Part shown: positions 13,180 to 18,929 of the stretch, piece by piece | Position numbering within the stretch: the stretch's first letter is position 1 | Layout: every line of letters begins with the position of its first letter | Origin: an uncultured Clostridia bacterium | Lineage (GTDB): Bacteria; Bacillota; Clostridia; Oscillospirales; Butyricicoccaceae | NCBI GenBank assembly: GCA_910586575.1 | Contig: CAJUJQ010000013.1 | Location: 1-38,182 of the forward strand | DNA length: 38,182 nucleotides | Reading direction: 5' to 3' | Notes under the pieces: model-generated | Database searches by the model: none | What the model saw: the letters and a program-made list of their open reading frames with translations, nothing else | Told to the model about the DNA's origin: nothing | Program-made: the position numbers and the translations under genes

Positions 13180-14296
13180 ATTTAACCTGATGGACCTGCT
13201 GAATGCGCAGGCCGAGCGGGACGCGCCGCAGGCATCCGGCACGGACGAAGCGCAGCGCCAAAAGCCCGCCTATGAGATCGTCGCTTTGAGCGTTCACAGC
13301 CTTGCGCCGTCCGAGGATAATTTTTATTCGATGGCGGAAATCGAAACGCTGAAACGCGATATTGAGCTTGCGGGCGGGGTAAAGCAAAACCTGACCGTTA
13401 CCCCGCTCGAAGGGGACAAATATAAAATTTTGGCGGGACACCGCCGCCGCCGTGCCTGTCTGGAGCTTGTGCAGGAAGGAAAGCCGGAATATGAGTTTAT
13501 CCCGTGCGGGATTGAGCCGCCGCAGCCGGACGCGGAAATGCAGGCGATACGGGAGGAACTGCTGATAATTACGACCAATTCACAGCGCGAAAAAACCGAC
13601 TGGGACCGGGTGCAGGAAGCAAAGCACTTGCACGACGTTTTGCAGCGGTACAAGAAACGGGGCGGCAGGCTGCCGGGGCGTATGCGTGAAATTATCGCGG
13701 ACACCCTGAACACATCCACTACACAGATCGGCAGAATGGGCGCGATTGCAAAGAAGCTGATACCGGAATTTCAAGCGGAAATGAAGGAAAAGCGGTTAGG
13801 CATTTCGGCGGCTTATGAGCTTTCAGGGCTGCCGGAAGAACAGCAGCGGGCGGCATATGCGGAACACCGGGAAAAGGGCGGCTTGTCGGTCAGCGACGCA
13901 AAGCAGCGCAAGAGCAAACCGAAACCGCAGGACGAAACCGCCAATACCCCGGCACAGGTCGAGTGGGAACGGGAAGCAGCGCCTTCCCCGAACCGGGAAG
14001 CGCCGCGCACGTTTGAAGAATTTCAGGAACAGCAGAAGGCACTCCGCCCACTCGAACAGCAGAAAGCAGCAGAGCCGGAGCCTTTGAGCGAACCGGACAC
14101 GGCAGCAAGCGCACTCTTGGACACCGGCACGCCGGAAGAAATCAAAAGGGCGCTGGAACGGTTAGAAAACCATCTGCTGCCCTATTGCGTGTCCATGGCG
14201 GAAGCCGACGAAAACCAGGAAAGCGAATGGGCGCTTGATGTAAAAGCGGTGCTTGCCGCTATGGCAGAACTGCAAAGGAGGGTGAATGGTGTCTGA
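13172..14296 (+). CDS. parB: ParB-family DNA-binding protein
   Basis: The 374-residue protein has the ParB/Srx core with box KYKILAGHRRRRA (residues 83-95). A helix-turn-helix region follows (about 165-230), including RMREIIADTLNTSTTQIGRM and GISAAYELSGLPEEQQR. The last 120 residues are a low-complexity, Gln/Glu/Pro-rich linker and a final acidic helical dimerisation-like segment. It is longer than minimal ParB proteins. Its start overlaps ParA by 8 bases, as in typical parAB operons. I could not identify a parS palindrome with confidence. It would bind such a site and stimulate ParA. Confidence 0.88.
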   Translation: MGKFNLMDLLNAQAERDAPQASGTDEAQRQKPAYEIVALSVHSLAPSEDNFYSMAEIETLKRDIELAGGVKQNLTVTPLEGDKYKILAGHRRRRACLELVQEGKPEYEFIPCGIEPPQPDAEMQAIREELLIITTNSQREKTDWDRVQEAKHLHDVLQRYKKRGGRLPGRMREIIADTLNTSTTQIGRMGAIAKKLIPEFQAEMKEKRLGISAAYELSGLPEEQQRAAYAEHREKGGLSVSDAKQRKSKPKPQDETANTPAQVEWEREAAPSPNREAPRTFEEFQEQQKALRPLEQQKAAEPEPLSEPDTAASALLDTGTPEEIKRALERLENHLLPYCVSMAEADENQESEWALDVKAVLAAMAELQRRVNGV

Positions 14297-14684
14297 TTGG
14301 GTCAGCGTTCCATTAAAGGATATTTTGAAAAAAATAGATGATTTCCTCCGTAAATTTCGGAGAGAATTTGCCGATTGTCCAGCCCTGCCGCCGCCCCCGT
14401 CAAAGCTCGAAAGGCTTTGGCGGGCGCAGCGCCGCCGCGCAGATCGGGAGCGTTGGCACGTGCGTCTGAAACACCTTGAATTACTCTACACCATCAAACG
14501 GTGCAAACCATATCAGAAAGCGAGATCAAGCATGAAGCGTAAAGCACAGTTACCAACCTACTATGGCAAAAATATAGCGCAGCACGCACAAAAGCGTTTC
14601 TTTCAGCGCAAGAAACTGGAGGCGGAGCAGCAAGCAGAACAGAGGCAGGCAAAGAATACGCCGAGCAAAAAAGCGCCGCGTTAA
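14286..14684 (+). CDS. Basic hypothetical protein, 132 aa
   Basis: The ATG at 14286 follows AAAGGAGGGTG, within the last codons of parB. The product is very basic in its C-terminal two-thirds, with long stretches of Lys, Arg, Gln and His (RLWRAQRRRADRERWHVR, and a final KNTPSKKAPR). The N-terminal 35 residues are helical and amphipathic. No family is recognised. Close coupling to parB could mean a DNA-binding third component of the partition locus, which is speculation. Confidence 0.6.
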   Translation: MVSDWVSVPLKDILKKIDDFLRKFRREFADCPALPPPPSKLERLWRAQRRRADRERWHVRLKHLELLYTIKRCKPYQKARSSMKRKAQLPTYYGKNIAQHAQKRFFQRKKLEAEQQAEQRQAKNTPSKKAPR

Positions 14685-14729
14685 GGCGGCTGAGTAAGTC
14701 GCAGAACGGATAAAACGGAGGGATAGCAG

Positions 14730-15119
14730 ATGCGGCGCAGGCACGTAAAAACAATCATCCTGTATTATCGCGGGATACCGGAAATGCTAAAGCTGCTGAA
14801 ACAAGAACAAGAAAGCCTGAAATCAGACACGGGACAGCAGAACAGGCCGCAGGAAGTCACGGTTAAAATTGAGGTTTTGGAATCGGACGCCGAGACAATC
14901 CAGAGTTGTATAGACCTGCTAAACGGTAAGTACAAAAGGCTGATTCGGATGCGGTATTTGAGTAAGTACAGTTGGGCAGGTATTGCGGTCAGAATGGGGG
15001 TATCGGAAAGCACGGTGCGCAATTGGCATGAAAGAGCTATGGACCGTCTGACGGAAGTGCTTGAGGAAATACCGATGATAGAGGAAATTTTAAGCCGGGC
15101 TTCACACGCGCGCGAATAA
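14730..15119 (+). CDS. ArpU/sigma-region-4-like transcriptional regulator
   Basis: The start follows GGAGGG. The 129-residue protein combines an N-terminal helical region (RGIPEMLKLLKQEQESLK) with a C-terminal sigma-70 region-4-like helix-turn-helix (IRMRYLSKYSWAGIAVRMG, then VSESTVRNWHERAMDRL). This is the layout of ArpU-type and related Firmicutes phage regulators that sit just before the late genes and switch them on. It is the last gene before the terminator at 15313. The late genes begin at 18930 after the minus-strand cassette, so its target promoter is separated from it by an insertion. Confidence 0.8.
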   Translation: MRRRHVKTIILYYRGIPEMLKLLKQEQESLKSDTGQQNRPQEVTVKIEVLESDAETIQSCIDLLNGKYKRLIRMRYLSKYSWAGIAVRMGVSESTVRNWHERAMDRLTEVLEEIPMIEEILSRASHARE

Positions 15120-15155
15120 TAAAGATAGCCGATGCAATCCAAAAGATTTCAATTC

Positions 15156-15161
15156 TATAAT
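15156..15161 (+). promoter_or_regulatory. Isolated TATAAT box, possible activator-dependent promoter
   Basis: A perfect TATAAT occurs 37 bases after the ArpU-like stop, with no recognisable -35 hexamer at 16-18 bp. If it is a promoter it needs an activator, perhaps the ArpU-like protein. A transcript from it would be only about 190 bases long before the terminator at 15313-15352. No gene is supported in the gap 15120-15417: one frame there lacks any start codon. Confidence 0.25.
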
Positions 15162-15312
15162 ATTTTAACAGCCGCAAAGAAAGCGGTGACAACTATTTAT
15201 ATGAGCCGACCCCGAACGGGAAAATCCTGTTTTTTCATGAATGGAAGTACGCGCGTCGTGAAACTGTTTCCGAGCGCCGGGAAAGCCGCTGGAAAAACAA
15301 TTTGCGAATACC

Positions 15313-15352
15313 TCAAAACCCCCGGCAAGCATACGGCCTGTCGGGGGTTTTT
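15313..15352 (+). terminator. Bidirectional rho-independent terminator
   Basis: CCCCCGGCA (15319-15327) pairs with TGTCGGGGG (15339-15347), with one G-T wobble, and is followed by T5. It is preceded by AAAA on the other side. It separates the converging early operon and the minus-strand cassette and should stop both. Confidence 0.9.
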
Positions 15353-15417
15353 GTATAAAGGTTGCAGCTTTCACCGAACATGTACCAATAGCGGCGGAAT
15401 GCCGTCGGCCTTGCGGG

Positions 15418-15630
15418 TCATAAAATCGGTTTGTGTTCACGCTTACAGGCCCGGTAATAGTTAATCAGCATTACAAAGTCTCCGGGATCGATAAAAGCCT
15501 CCGCGTCGTCAATACTTTCGTGCGTGCCGTCTGGCTCCTCGATAACGAGAAGCGTTTGGCCGTCGTGCTGGCGCTGAACCAGCTTCATTGTGCGCTGGTT
15601 GTTTACGTCGAAAGAAATTGTGTTGATCAT
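15418..15630 (-). CDS. Hypothetical acidic protein, 70 aa
   Basis: This is the last gene of the minus-strand cassette. I chose the start at 15630 because CGGAGG lies just upstream; the open frame extends further only through the intergenic repeat. The product (MINTISFDVNNQRTMKLVQR onward) alternates short beta strands, has an acidic centre (EEPDGTHESIDDAEAFIDPG) and ends with a short basic tail. The segment YYRACKRE is amphipathic. No family is recognised. It is separated from the preceding gene of the cassette by copy 1 of the 74-bp element. Confidence 0.65.
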   Translation of the reverse strand: MINTISFDVNNQRTMKLVQRQHDGQTLLVIEEPDGTHESIDDAEAFIDPGDFVMLINYYRACKREHKPIL

Positions 15631-15666
15631 TTCCGTATACCTCCGTTTTGTGATTTTGGATTTGTG

Positions 15667-15740
15667 ACCCATGAGCGCCCGCCCCATGCGGGGCGGCTGG
15701 GCTTGCACCAGCGGCGGCGGGCTGCCGTCGGCCTGGCGGG
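15667..15740 (-). repeat. 74-bp intergenic hairpin element, copy 1
   Basis: This is one of three near-identical copies (others at 16272-16346 and 16727-16800). On the minus strand it contains CCGCCCC-GCAT-GGGGCGG as a perfect 7-bp stem. The second half holds a smaller CGGC/GCCG stem. It lies between the stop of the 159-residue gene and the ribosome binding site of the 70-residue gene. Confidence 0.9.
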
Positions 15741-15754
15741 ACGCTTCTGTTTGA

Positions 15755-16234
15755 CTACTTTTCCCAGCGGCCTTTTTGGATGTCCATTTCTGAAATGATA
15801 CCGGGATGGGCTTTTGTGTACGCATGAAAGTCTTTGATTGCGTTGTTGCGTTCTGTACCGGGATATTCGCGGCGGCTTTCTTCCACTTCGGTTTCAGAAT
15901 CAACGAAGCGCCGATATGTGCAGAGGTAATAATGCACTTTGCTGCTGCTGTAATCGCGCTTGCGGGTAAGCCGGACAACCGGGACAGAGGGCGCGGTTTC
16001 AAGGAAGCCGTACCGATCCGCCAAAGAAAGCCGGTATGCTTTCAGTTGGTCAATCTTGTGTTGCAGCTCTTCAATCATATAAGCGGCGTGTTTGTCCGCC
16101 TGCTGCACATCGGCAGTCTTGTTAATACTTTCGGCCTTCCGAAAATAGCCGTGAATCTGGAATTGTGCTTCTTGGGCGGGCCTTCCGTACCACTGAAACA
16201 GTTCGGATAAAAGCTCGTTGTCCTTGTCTGTCAT
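15755..16234 (-). CDS. Hypothetical protein, 159 aa
   Basis: Read on the minus strand, it starts at 16234 behind AGGAGG. The first 75 residues are helical and charged, with a probable coiled coil (AAYMIEELQHKIDQLKAYRL). The rest contains a beta-rich, basic and aromatic region (RLTRKRDYSSSKVHYYLCTY) and a final helix. No known domain is identifiable. It is the fourth of five minus-strand genes, flanked on both sides by copies of the 74-bp hairpin element. Function unknown. Confidence 0.68.
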   Translation of the reverse strand: MTDKDNELLSELFQWYGRPAQEAQFQIHGYFRKAESINKTADVQQADKHAAYMIEELQHKIDQLKAYRLSLADRYGFLETAPSVPVVRLTRKRDYSSSKVHYYLCTYRRFVDSETEVEESRREYPGTERNNAIKDFHAYTKAHPGIISEMDIQKGRWEK

Positions 16235-16271
16235 TTCGTGTTGTCCTCCTGGATTTCAAGGTTTGGTTTTC

Positions 16272-16346
16272 ACCCATGAGCGCCCGCCCCGGAGCGGGGC
16301 GGCTGGGCTTGCACCAGCGGCGGCGGGAAGCTGTCGGCCTAGCGGG
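16272..16346 (-). repeat. 75-bp intergenic hairpin element, copy 2
   Basis: It has the same outline as copy 1 and copy 3. The main stem is again CCGCCCC/GGGGCGG, with the loop changed to GCTCC. The second stem has CGGC pairing with GCTG, a G-T wobble that keeps the pairing despite a base change. It starts one base past the stop codon of the 106-residue gene. Confidence 0.9.
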
Positions 16347-16347
16347 T

Positions 16348-16668
16348 TTATTCAAGATTGTAAAAGCACTTTTCCTTGTGATCCCACAAGCGGATAATGT
16401 TTCCGGAAGCGTCAAAAACGAGTTTGTTGTGGTTCTCGGAAAGTTCGCGGATTTTACGGTTGCGTAACTTTGCATTTTCCATGTGATAGATCACAGCCTT
16501 GCAATCTTGGCGCTTGATTGCGTCGCGGATTGCGGCGGCGTCATCCTGATTCGCACGTTTCAGAGCTGGAATCAGTTTGTGGTTGATATTGGCCCGCATT
16601 GTGTAGCCCTTCCTCCAAGTCTTGGCGCTGAACTCCATCCTGACGGAACCGTTTTTCATTCGATACAT
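16348..16668 (-). CDS. Hypothetical protein, 106 aa
   Basis: It reads leftward from the ATG at 16668, with GGAAGGG upstream. A second ATG lies nine bases inside and could also be used. The product is basic in the N-terminal half (RMEFSAKTWRKGYTMRANIN) and ends in an aromatic/beta segment (NIIRLWDHKEKCFYNLE). Its centre is a helical, charged region. Family not recognised. It lies between copies 3 and 2 of the intergenic element. Confidence 0.62.
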   Translation of the reverse strand: MYRMKNGSVRMEFSAKTWRKGYTMRANINHKLIPALKRANQDDAAAIRDAIKRQDCKAVIYHMENAKLRNRKIRELSENHNKLVFDASGNIIRLWDHKEKCFYNLE

Positions 16669-16726
16669 GATATAATCCCTTCCGGCCTTGCAGCCTGTCT
16701 ATTGTTTCATTGTCGAGCGGGCTTGA

Positions 16727-16800
16727 ACCCATGAGCGCCCGCCCCCTTGCGGGGCGGCTGGGCTTGCACCAGCGGCGGCGGGAGCCGTCGGCCTGGCGGG
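16727..16800 (-). repeat. 74-bp intergenic hairpin element, copy 3
   Basis: The main stem on the minus strand is CCGCCCC-GCAA-GGGGGCGG, closed by a GCAA tetraloop of the stable GNRA type. On the plus strand the second stem is CGGC-GGGA-GCCG. It begins two bases past the stop codon of the DnaJ-like gene and ends 59 bases before the start of the next gene. Confidence 0.9.
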
Positions 16801-16801
16801 T

Positions 16802-17311
16802 TTATTCGTCGCTGCTCTTGATGGAGCGGCTGCCATACTTGGCGCGGATTTCTGACATTTCCTTGGAGCCGCGGCGGCGCTTGCCCCGGCTTTCCGCCGG
16901 TGCCCAGTACCACATAGCCTTTTTAGCGGCAAACTTGCAGCCTGCTTCTTTCAGCTGATCCTTGACCTCCCGCGTGTTTCCGCCGACCCATACCCAGCAG
17001 CCGCACAGCTCCACGTCAATTCCGGGAAGCTTTACCAGCACGCCGATCAGCTTGATAAATTCCTCTTCCGAACAGGCGGGGCGTTCGGGAAGCTTGGCGG
17101 GTAGGCAAAGAATCCCTTCCGGAAGCCCTTGCGGCACATCGGCGGCGGCGCGGCTCTTGCCGATGAATGCGGCGTATTGGTCATTGATCGCCTGCATGGT
17201 TTCCTTGTCGCCGCCCTCCACGTCGGAGTGGTAGACCTTGGAAAGCTGGAGGTAACGCTTGCGGGCGTCGTCGGCGGTTTTGCAGTTCGTGAAGAAATTA
17301 AAAGCGTTCAT
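16802..17311 (-). CDS. DnaJ-like J-domain protein of mobile elements
   Basis: On the minus strand it starts at 17311 behind GGAAAGGA. The first 55 residues resemble a J-domain (DDARKRYLQLSKVYHSD, then KETMQAINDQYAAF), but the Hsp70-contact tripeptide HPD is HSD (residues 28-30). The C-terminal part carries WVWVGGNTREVKDQLKEAG, a Lys/Trp segment (KKAMWYW) and a final helix (KEMSEIRAKYGS). This two-part layout is typical of DnaJ-domain proteins of Gram-positive conjugative elements and phages, whose role is not established. The missing proline casts doubt on canonical co-chaperone function. It is the first gene after the minus-strand terminator. Confidence 0.8.
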   Translation of the reverse strand: MNAFNFFTNCKTADDARKRYLQLSKVYHSDVEGGDKETMQAINDQYAAFIGKSRAAADVPQGLPEGILCLPAKLPERPACSEEEFIKLIGVLVKLPGIDVELCGCWVWVGGNTREVKDQLKEAGCKFAAKKAMWYWAPAESRGKRRRGSKEMSEIRAKYGSRSIKSSDE

Positions 17312-17348
17312 GATATTTCCTTTCCGGCTCTTGGCCTGTCATAGTATG

Positions 17349-17394
17349 AAAAAAGAGTGCAAACCCTTGAAAACTCAATAGGGTTTACACTCTT
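17349..17394 (-). terminator. Strong minus-strand rho-independent terminator
   Basis: On the minus strand a 15-bp stem with a single mismatch forms between AAGAGTGTAAACCCT and AGGGTTTGCACTCTT, with a 12-nt loop and a T6 tract. It follows the 59-residue gene and so separates that gene from the four genes downstream. Its 5' stem strand and loop recur as 17652-17679 in inverted orientation. Confidence 0.85.
17365..17392 (+). repeat. Left arm of a 28-bp inverted repeat flanking a small gene
   Basis: This segment matches the reverse complement of 17652-17679 at 27 of 28 positions, the mismatch lying at the centre. This arm is the terminator stem; the other arm overlaps the promoter. Confidence 0.85.
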
Positions 17395-17411
17395 GCAAGT
17401 GCTGTGCGAAT

Positions 17412-17591
17412 TTATTTAACCATGTCTAAATCTGTCACGTTAACGCTCAAACTCGCCAAAATTACTTTTAACTCTTTATACCGCTCGTGCATAAGCTGGT
17501 ACGTTTCCGATTCTGGACTTGCGGACAGCATCCACTTTTGAAGCCTTGAGAATTCCTCAACAGAAATCTTCATAAGTTCCTCTTTCGTCAT
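17412..17591 (-). CDS. Small helical protein, 59 aa
   Basis: I chose the ATG at 17591 because AAAGGGGGTG lies just upstream; an in-frame extension to 17651 would include the promoter region. The product (MTKEELMKISVEEFSRLQKW onward) is a short acidic helical hairpin without cysteines. It has its own sigma-A promoter and its own terminator, so it is an independent transcription unit, and it is flanked by an imperfect 28-bp inverted repeat. Function unknown; its size and autonomy would suit an antitoxin, an anti-repressor or a small regulator. Confidence 0.65.
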   Translation of the reverse strand: MTKEELMKISVEEFSRLQKWMLSASPESETYQLMHERYKELKVILASLSVNVTDLDMVK

Positions 17592-17631
17592 TGCATCCAC
17601 CCCCTTTCTATCGGCCATACTGGATATGTCT

Positions 17632-17660
17632 ATTATAGCGGATTTGAGCACGAGTGTAAA
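17632..17660 (-). promoter_or_regulatory. Sigma-A promoter for the minus-strand gene
   Basis: On the minus strand TTTACA, a 17-bp spacer and a perfect TATAAT form one of the best promoters in the window. It lies 40 bases before the 17591 start. The -35 hexamer is inside the inverted-repeat arm at 17652-17679. Confidence 0.8.
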
Positions 17661-17679
17661 CCCTATTCAGTTTTCAAGG
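17652..17679 (+). repeat. Right arm of the 28-bp inverted repeat
   Basis: It is the partner of 17365-17392 with one central mismatch, and overlaps the -35 element of the minus-strand promoter. The sequence contains ATTCAGTTTTCAAGG, a string that resembles a motif I associate with Firmicutes rRNA spacers; I would not read more into that. Confidence 0.8.
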
Positions 17680-17713
17680 TGCATTTGCCTTGCGGCTGTT
17701 TTGCTCGATATGA

Positions 17714-17727
17714 CACGTCAACGTGTT
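17714..17727 (-). promoter_or_regulatory. AACACGTTGACG box 1 (inverted orientation)
   Basis: The box reads CACGTCAACGTGTT on the plus strand, the exact reverse complement of box 2. Boxes 1 and 2 form a 14-bp perfect inverted repeat with an 18-base spacer. The box is probably an operator in the divergent region. Confidence 0.75.
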
Positions 17728-17745
17728 TCGTTGTGTCTGAATGAT

Positions 17746-17759
17746 AACACGTTGACGTG
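17746..17759 (+). promoter_or_regulatory. AACACGTTGACG box 2
   Basis: It reads AACACGTTGACGTG, identical to boxes 3 and 4 over the first 12 bases. It contains a TTGACG hexamer but has no convincing -10 at the correct distance. Confidence 0.75.
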
Positions 17760-17803
17760 CCTTTTGTCAATAGACATTTTTTACTTTCTGCTTTTTGCAT
17801 AAA

Positions 17804-17817
17804 AACACGTTGACGGG
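17804..17817 (+). promoter_or_regulatory. AACACGTTGACG box 3
   Basis: It reads AACACGTTGACGGG and is identical to box 4, lying exactly 26 bases upstream of it. The surrounding bases (ACGGGTTT) are also shared, so boxes 3 and 4 are a direct repeat of at least 17 bases. Confidence 0.78.
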
Positions 17818-17829
17818 TTTGTGCAATTT

Positions 17830-17843
17830 AACACGTTGACGGG
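17830..17843 (+). promoter_or_regulatory. AACACGTTGACG box 4, overlapping the -35
   Basis: This is the fourth copy. It includes the TTGACG -35 hexamer of the promoter of the RHH gene, so a bound protein would block RNA polymerase. Confidence 0.8.
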
Positions 17844-17864
17844 TTTCATTGTGAGTGTTATTAT
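17836..17864 (+). promoter_or_regulatory. Sigma-A promoter of the RHH regulator
   Basis: TTGACG (17836-17841), a 17-bp spacer and TATTAT (17859-17864) make a near-consensus promoter, 32 bases before the GTG start. Its -35 lies in the last of the four boxes, which is the layout of an autoregulated repressor. Confidence 0.82.
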
Positions 17865-17895
17865 ATATACACGCAAAAGAAAAGAGGTGTTTATA

Positions 17896-18084
17896 GTGCC
17901 AGTTTCAGAAACAAAACGAAAAAACAATGATAAATACAATGCAAAATGCGATTTCATAGCTATAAAGCCATTGAAGGAACGGGGGCAGGAAATCAGAGCC
18001 GCTGCCGCTGCTGCTGGTCAAAGCCTGCAAGGCTATATATTGCAGGCGTGCCGGGAGCGGATGGAGCGTGAACATCAAAAGTGA
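17896..18084 (+). CDS. Ribbon-helix-helix (Arc-like) DNA-binding regulator, 62 aa
   Basis: The GTG at 17896 is the start because AAAGAGGTG lies just upstream; further extension would run back across the promoter. The product begins MPVSETKRKNNDKYNAKCDF. It has a basic N-terminus, a short beta strand (CDFIAIKP) and two helices (KERGQEIRAAAAAAGQ and SLQGYILQACRERMEREHQ). This is a ribbon-helix-helix fold of a family common on Clostridia mobile elements. Four AACACGTTGACG boxes precede it and the last covers its -35, so it probably represses its own promoter. It might also affect the divergent minus-strand promoter 200 bases away. It is followed directly by a terminator. Confidence 0.82.
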   Translation: MPVSETKRKNNDKYNAKCDFIAIKPLKERGQEIRAAAAAAGQSLQGYILQACRERMEREHQK

Positions 18085-18094
18085 ATCATAGGAA

Positions 18095-18127
18095 CGGGGC
18101 AGCCGTGCGGGCGTGCCCTGTTTTTTT
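18095..18127 (+). terminator. Rho-independent terminator after the RHH gene
   Basis: CGGGGCA (18095-18101) pairs with TGCCCTG (18114-18120), with one wobble, and a T7 run follows at 18121-18127. It closes the single-gene transcription unit of the RHH regulator. Confidence 0.82.
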
Positions 18128-18929
18128 GTGCGCTTTACGCTCCCGCTAGATAGACCGCAAGCCTACCGGCTGACACGAAACAGCCAAGCCGGAAGCGGGA
18201 CAGCATCGGGATATCTGCGGGCGGCGCGCTTGCCCTGCTGACCGGATACGCCGCACATCACCACATAACATAGCCGAGCTGGAGAACGCACCGCGCCAAC
18301 AGTACAGCAGTTAACAGGCAGAGCCGCCGCGCATTATCGCCGAACGATCCACACCGGTACACATGCAGCACCATCAACGCAACCGACACAGAAGCAGCCG
18401 CACTATACACAGGGCAGGCCGCAACACCAGCAGACACAACACCACAGACAGAACCGCCACTGCAAGCAAAGCAGACGCCGCCCATACCGCAAGCGGGACA
18501 GGCCGCAATGACAGCAGACACAAAACAGCAGACACAGAACAGCAGACAGCGCCAACACCGCAAGCAAAGCAGACACACAGCAGCCGGGCGGCAGCACCAA
18601 CAGCGGCAGCACAGACCGCGCGGATTCTCCGCCCAAAGCCGCCGCCCCGGCGGAGATAGGTTCTTTCGGAGCTGCTTTTATGTCTTACGGGTTCGGAAGC
18701 GCAACATTTTTCTAGGTATGAGCGAATTTTTAGCCCTTCCGGAGGCTCGGAATCCCTATAATGAGGGGGATTTTCAAACTATACGAACCGAACTTTTGTT
18801 TGATTATAAGACCATTTCAATTTTCAGCCTGATTTTGAAGGGCGAAAAAAATTGTAAACCCCAAAAAATAATTAGCAACTGTTGCGGGTTTTTCGTGTTA
18901 TGGTATGGGCAAGCAGAGGGGGTGCGAGG
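18128..18929. other. Apparent non-coding region before the terminase genes, T-depleted in the middle
   Basis: No frame here has a credible start, ribosome binding site and family-like content. The part 18361-18600 contains 7 T in 240 bases, and 18510-18624 contains none at all. It includes CAGCAGACA at 18428 and three tandem 14-base units starting ACAGCAGACA at 18511, 18525 and 18539. GCAAGCAAAGCAGAC also occurs twice (near 18463 and 18559). A perfect TATAAT at 18757-18762 lacks a -35. AAACCC (18856) and GGGTTT (18886) could pair weakly. Immediately before small-terminase genes, the region is a candidate packaging or late regulatory site. Confidence 0.6.

Noticed and set aside
15132..15464. 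Plus-strand open frame crossing the terminator
   Set aside because: It reads through a strong terminator and into the minus-strand gene with no ribosome binding site.
15418..16002. Longer minus-strand frames reading through the 74-bp elements (also 16122-16475 and 16699-16932)
   Set aside because: The extensions are Pro/Arg/Ala-rich translations of the hairpin element. True starts with good ribosome binding sites lie inside, or the frame has none.
17714..17843. Four AACACGTTGACG boxes considered as a CRISPR array
   Set aside because: Units are only 12-14 bases, mixed in orientation and irregularly spaced. They fit operators, not CRISPR repeats.
18258..18659. Open frames on both strands in the T-poor segment (Cys-rich on minus, Gln/His/Arg-rich on plus)
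   Set aside because: The T-free sequence cannot hold plus-strand stop codons, so open frames are expected by composition. There is no ribosome binding site and no family-like content.
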